Shown here in pieces: positions 6,751-11,855 of a stretch of DNA of 11,855 nt. The notes below the pieces were generated by a model. It was not told where the DNA came from and did not search any database. It worked only from the letters and a program-made list of their open reading frames with translations. Origin of the DNA: an uncultured Sphingosinicella sp. (lineage in GTDB: Bacteria; Pseudomonadota; Alphaproteobacteria; Sphingomonadales; Sphingomonadaceae); assembly GCA_946886275.1 (NCBI GenBank), contig CAMPIH010000060.1, positions 1-11,855 of the forward strand. The letters run 5' to 3'. The position numbers and the translations under genes are program-made. The stretch's first letter is position 1. Each line of letters begins with the position of its first letter.

Positions 6751-8847
6751 TCAGCCTGCAGAGGGCTCCGGCAAAGGCGCGGAGACGGCGCCGATCGCCC
6801 GGCTCATGTCGCGCGGACTGAACGGCTTGGTGAGCACCTCGACATTGGCCGGCTTTCGGGCGATCGATTCGGCATCGGCATAGCCGCTGATGATGATCCC
6901 CGGCAGGTCCGGCCTGATCTCGCGCGCCCTGATCAGCGCCTCGCCGCCCGAGAGCAGCGGCATCGCATAATCGGTGACTACCAGGTCATAATCGTCGGGC
7001 GCCGATTCGAGCAGCCGGAGCATCGACTGGCCGTCTCCGACCGCCTCGACCTTGTGGCCGAGATCCTCGAGCATGGCGGCGGTCGTCTCGCGCACCGCAT
7101 CATGATCGTCGACGAGCAGGACGCGAAGCGACCGGCTTTCCTTCTGCTCGATCTCCGCCACAACGCCCGGAGCCTTTTCCGCCGCCGGCTGATCGGTTCG
7201 AGGAAGCCAGATCTCGACGCTTGTGCCCTCGTCGACCCGGCTTCGAATGTGAAGAGCGCCGCCGGACTGGCGGGCGAAGCCGTAGACCATCGACAGGCCG
7301 AGCCCGGTGCCCTTGCCCATGTCCTTGGTCGTGAAGAACGGCTCGGTCACCTGCTCCAATATGTCGGCAGGAATCCCGCAGCCGCTGTCCTCGACGACGA
7401 GAACGACATAGTCACCCGGCGCGAGTCCCAGTTCGTTGCGCTGAGTCACCGCCCGGTTCTCGGCTCGGACCCCGATCGCGCCGCCGTCCGGCATGGAGTC
7501 GCGGGCATTGATGATGAGGTTCATCAAGGCGAGCTCGAGCTGGGTCTCGTCGGCATAGGCGCACCAGATATCGTCGGCGGTCTTCCAGTCGAGCTGGACC
7601 AGACCTCCGAGCGTATGGGTGAGCAGGTCCGTGACCCGGACGGACAGCCGCCCGATGTCGACCGAAGCCGGCTGGAGCTGCTGTCGGCGGGCGAAGGCGA
7701 GCAGTCGCCCGACCAGCTCCGAACCCTGCTCGGCCGCGTGGCGGGTCATGCCGATGATCTTCTTGTGATCCTCCTCGAGCGGCAGGCGCCGTTCGATGAG
7801 CGCGATTCCGCCCAGAACCGCGGCAAGAAGATTATTGAAATCGTGGGCGATCCCGCCGGTCAGCTTGCCGATCGCGTCCATCTTGCGAGCGTGGAGAAGC
7901 TCCTCCTCGAGAGTCTTGCGGTCGGTGACGTCGAGCAACGTCCCGGCAAAGTGGGAAGGCGCGCCGTCCGCGGTCCGAAGAAGCACGGCCTGGTCGAGGA
8001 AATGCTTGTACTGACCGTCGGCGCAGAGCCAGCGATACTCGATCGCCATCGCGCCGCTGCTAGACCGCTCCTCGATCGCGGCGAGGACCCGGGCGCGGTC
8101 CTCCTCGTGAAGGCGATCGAGCCATAGATTGGGATGGGCCTCGACCTCATCGAAACTGTAGCCGGTGACAGCCGCGAAATTGCCGCCGACGAACTGGGGG
8201 ACACGCGGCGAGGCGTCGGCCGCCTCGAGATAGAAGATGATCGGAAGCGACTGGATGATTGCCGCCTGTCGCTGCTCGACCAGGCGCAGCTCCTGCTCGA
8301 TCCGGAGCCGTTCGGCATTGGCCCGCAAATTGGCGTCGAGCAGCGCCTGCTCCTGGCGCGCCTTGCGCTCGATCTCGCGGGTCTTCTCGAACAGGTCGAC
8401 GAAGACGGCGACCTTCGACCGCAATACGACCGGCTCAACCGGTTTGAAGACATAGTCGACCGCGCCCATCGTGTAGCCGCGGATCAGATGCTTCGCCTCC
8501 TTGTTCACCGCCGAAAGGAAGACGATCGGGATCCGCTTCGTCTGCTCGCGGCCGCGAATGATCTGCGCGGTCTCATAACCGTCCATCCCGGGCATGAAGA
8601 CGTCGAGCAGGATGACCGCGAATTCGTCCTTCAGGAGGTGACGAAGCGCCTCCTCGCCCGATGCCGCGACGACGACGTCGGCAAGATCCTCGAGCACGTT
8701 GCGGATGGCAAGCAGGTTGCGTTCATCGTCATCGACGATGAGCACTCGGGCGCGCTCGCCGGGAACAGGAACGTCCCCGGGCGGATCGCCAACCGCCTCC
8801 TCACTCGCGACGATTGGCCTCACTCCGCCAGGTACCGAAGCATTCAT
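6751..8847 (-). CDS. Hybrid histidine kinase: REC-PAS-HisKA-HATPase-REC
   Basis: This 698-residue signalling kinase has no predicted membrane segment and is probably cytosolic. In order it has a receiver (34-150: acidic D39-D41, phospho-acceptor D82 in [12 protein letters not shown]135), a helical linker with coiled-coil character (about 152-198), and a PAS domain (about 198-312, ending in the typical LLDVTDRK). The dimerisation/phospho-acceptor domain follows with H335 in [10 protein letters not shown]. The ATPase has its N-box at N443/N447, EDSGCGIP (486-493), [15 protein letters not shown] (504-518), and the final receiver spans 575-690 (phospho-acceptor D626 in VVTDYAMP, K674). All key residues are present. 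The ATG at 8845-8847 follows the TAA of the upstream kinase gene by 6 nt, and AGG sits within that gap. The N-terminal receiver suggests it is phosphorylated by another kinase, plausibly that neighbour. No DNA-binding output domain is present. Confidence 0.93.
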   Translation of the reverse strand: MNASVPGGVRPIVASEEAVGDPPGDVPVPGERARVLIVDDDERNLLAIRNVLEDLADVVVAASGEEALRHLLKDEFAVILLDVFMPGMDGYETAQIIRGREQTKRIPIVFLSAVNKEAKHLIRGYTMGAVDYVFKPVEPVVLRSKVAVFVDLFEKTREIERKARQEQALLDANLRANAERLRIEQELRLVEQRQAAIIQSLPIIFYLEAADASPRVPQFVGGNFAAVTGYSFDEVEAHPNLWLDRLHEEDRARVLAAIEERSSSGAMAIEYRWLCADGQYKHFLDQAVLLRTADGAPSHFAGTLLDVTDRKTLEEELLHARKMDAIGKLTGGIAHDFNNLLAAVLGGIALIERRLPLEEDHKKIIGMTRHAAEQGSELVGRLLAFARRQQLQPASVDIGRLSVRVTDLLTHTLGGLVQLDWKTADDIWCAYADETQLELALMNLIINARDSMPDGGAIGVRAENRAVTQRNELGLAPGDYVVLVVEDSGCGIPADILEQVTEPFFTTKDMGKGTGLGLSMVYGFARQSGGALHIRSRVDEGTSVEIWLPRTDQPAAEKAPGVVAEIEQKESRSLRVLLVDDHDAVRETTAAMLEDLGHKVEAVGDGQSMLRLLESAPDDYDLVVTDYAMPLLSGGEALIRAREIRPDLPGIIISGYADAESIARKPANVEVLTKPFSPRDMSRAIGAVSAPLPEPSAG

Positions 8848-8853
8848 CCGCCT

Positions 8854-11855
<3,002 letters not shown>

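Overview
The window is a gene-dense, GC-rich stretch of an alphaproteobacterial chromosome, most likely from a sphingomonad. The strongest taxonomic marker is a full-length DUF1013/TrcR cell-cycle regulator, a family known from Alphaproteobacteria. The coding bias is strongly GC-rich and there is almost no intergenic DNA. No rRNA, tRNA, CRISPR array, insertion sequence or attachment site was seen, and no stretch over 300 bases lacks a gene. The longest gap is the divergent promoter region at 3350-3527.

Region 1 (1-3349, all on the minus strand, transcribed right to left) is a closely packed run: trcR, an MBL-fold hydrolase, xseB (exonuclease VII small subunit), ispA (farnesyl diphosphate synthase) and coaD (phosphopantetheine adenylyltransferase, cut by the left edge). 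trcR and the MBL gene overlap, and the other junctions are 7-43 nt, so the run may be one operon. A candidate promoter with a short hairpin leader precedes the trcR GTG start.

Region 2 (3528-6738, plus strand) starts with a small exported protein of unknown function whose C-terminal pattern loosely resembles TagO/VasI-type periplasmic proteins. It is followed 9 nt later by cysD and then cysNC (ATP sulfurylase GTPase subunit fused to APS kinase). CysD and CysNC together turn sulfate into APS and then PAPS, the first two steps of sulfate activation. No PAPS reductase or sulfite reductase gene lies in the window.

Region 3 (6751-11855, minus strand) holds two hybrid sensor histidine kinases in tandem. 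The upstream one, cut by the right edge, carries a poly-HAMP array, a GAF-like domain, a long coiled coil, a kinase core and two receivers. The downstream one has receiver, PAS, kinase core and receiver. The two are in the same reading frame and separated only by a TAA and two sense codons. Together they look like a multi-step phosphorelay whose HPt and output proteins are not in the window. cysNC and the second kinase converge with only 12 nt between their stop codons.

Most of the window is conventional housekeeping and signalling DNA. I did not find a clearly new system. The best leads are the in-frame tandem kinase pair, the unknown exported protein beside cysDNC, and the trcR leader and overlap.
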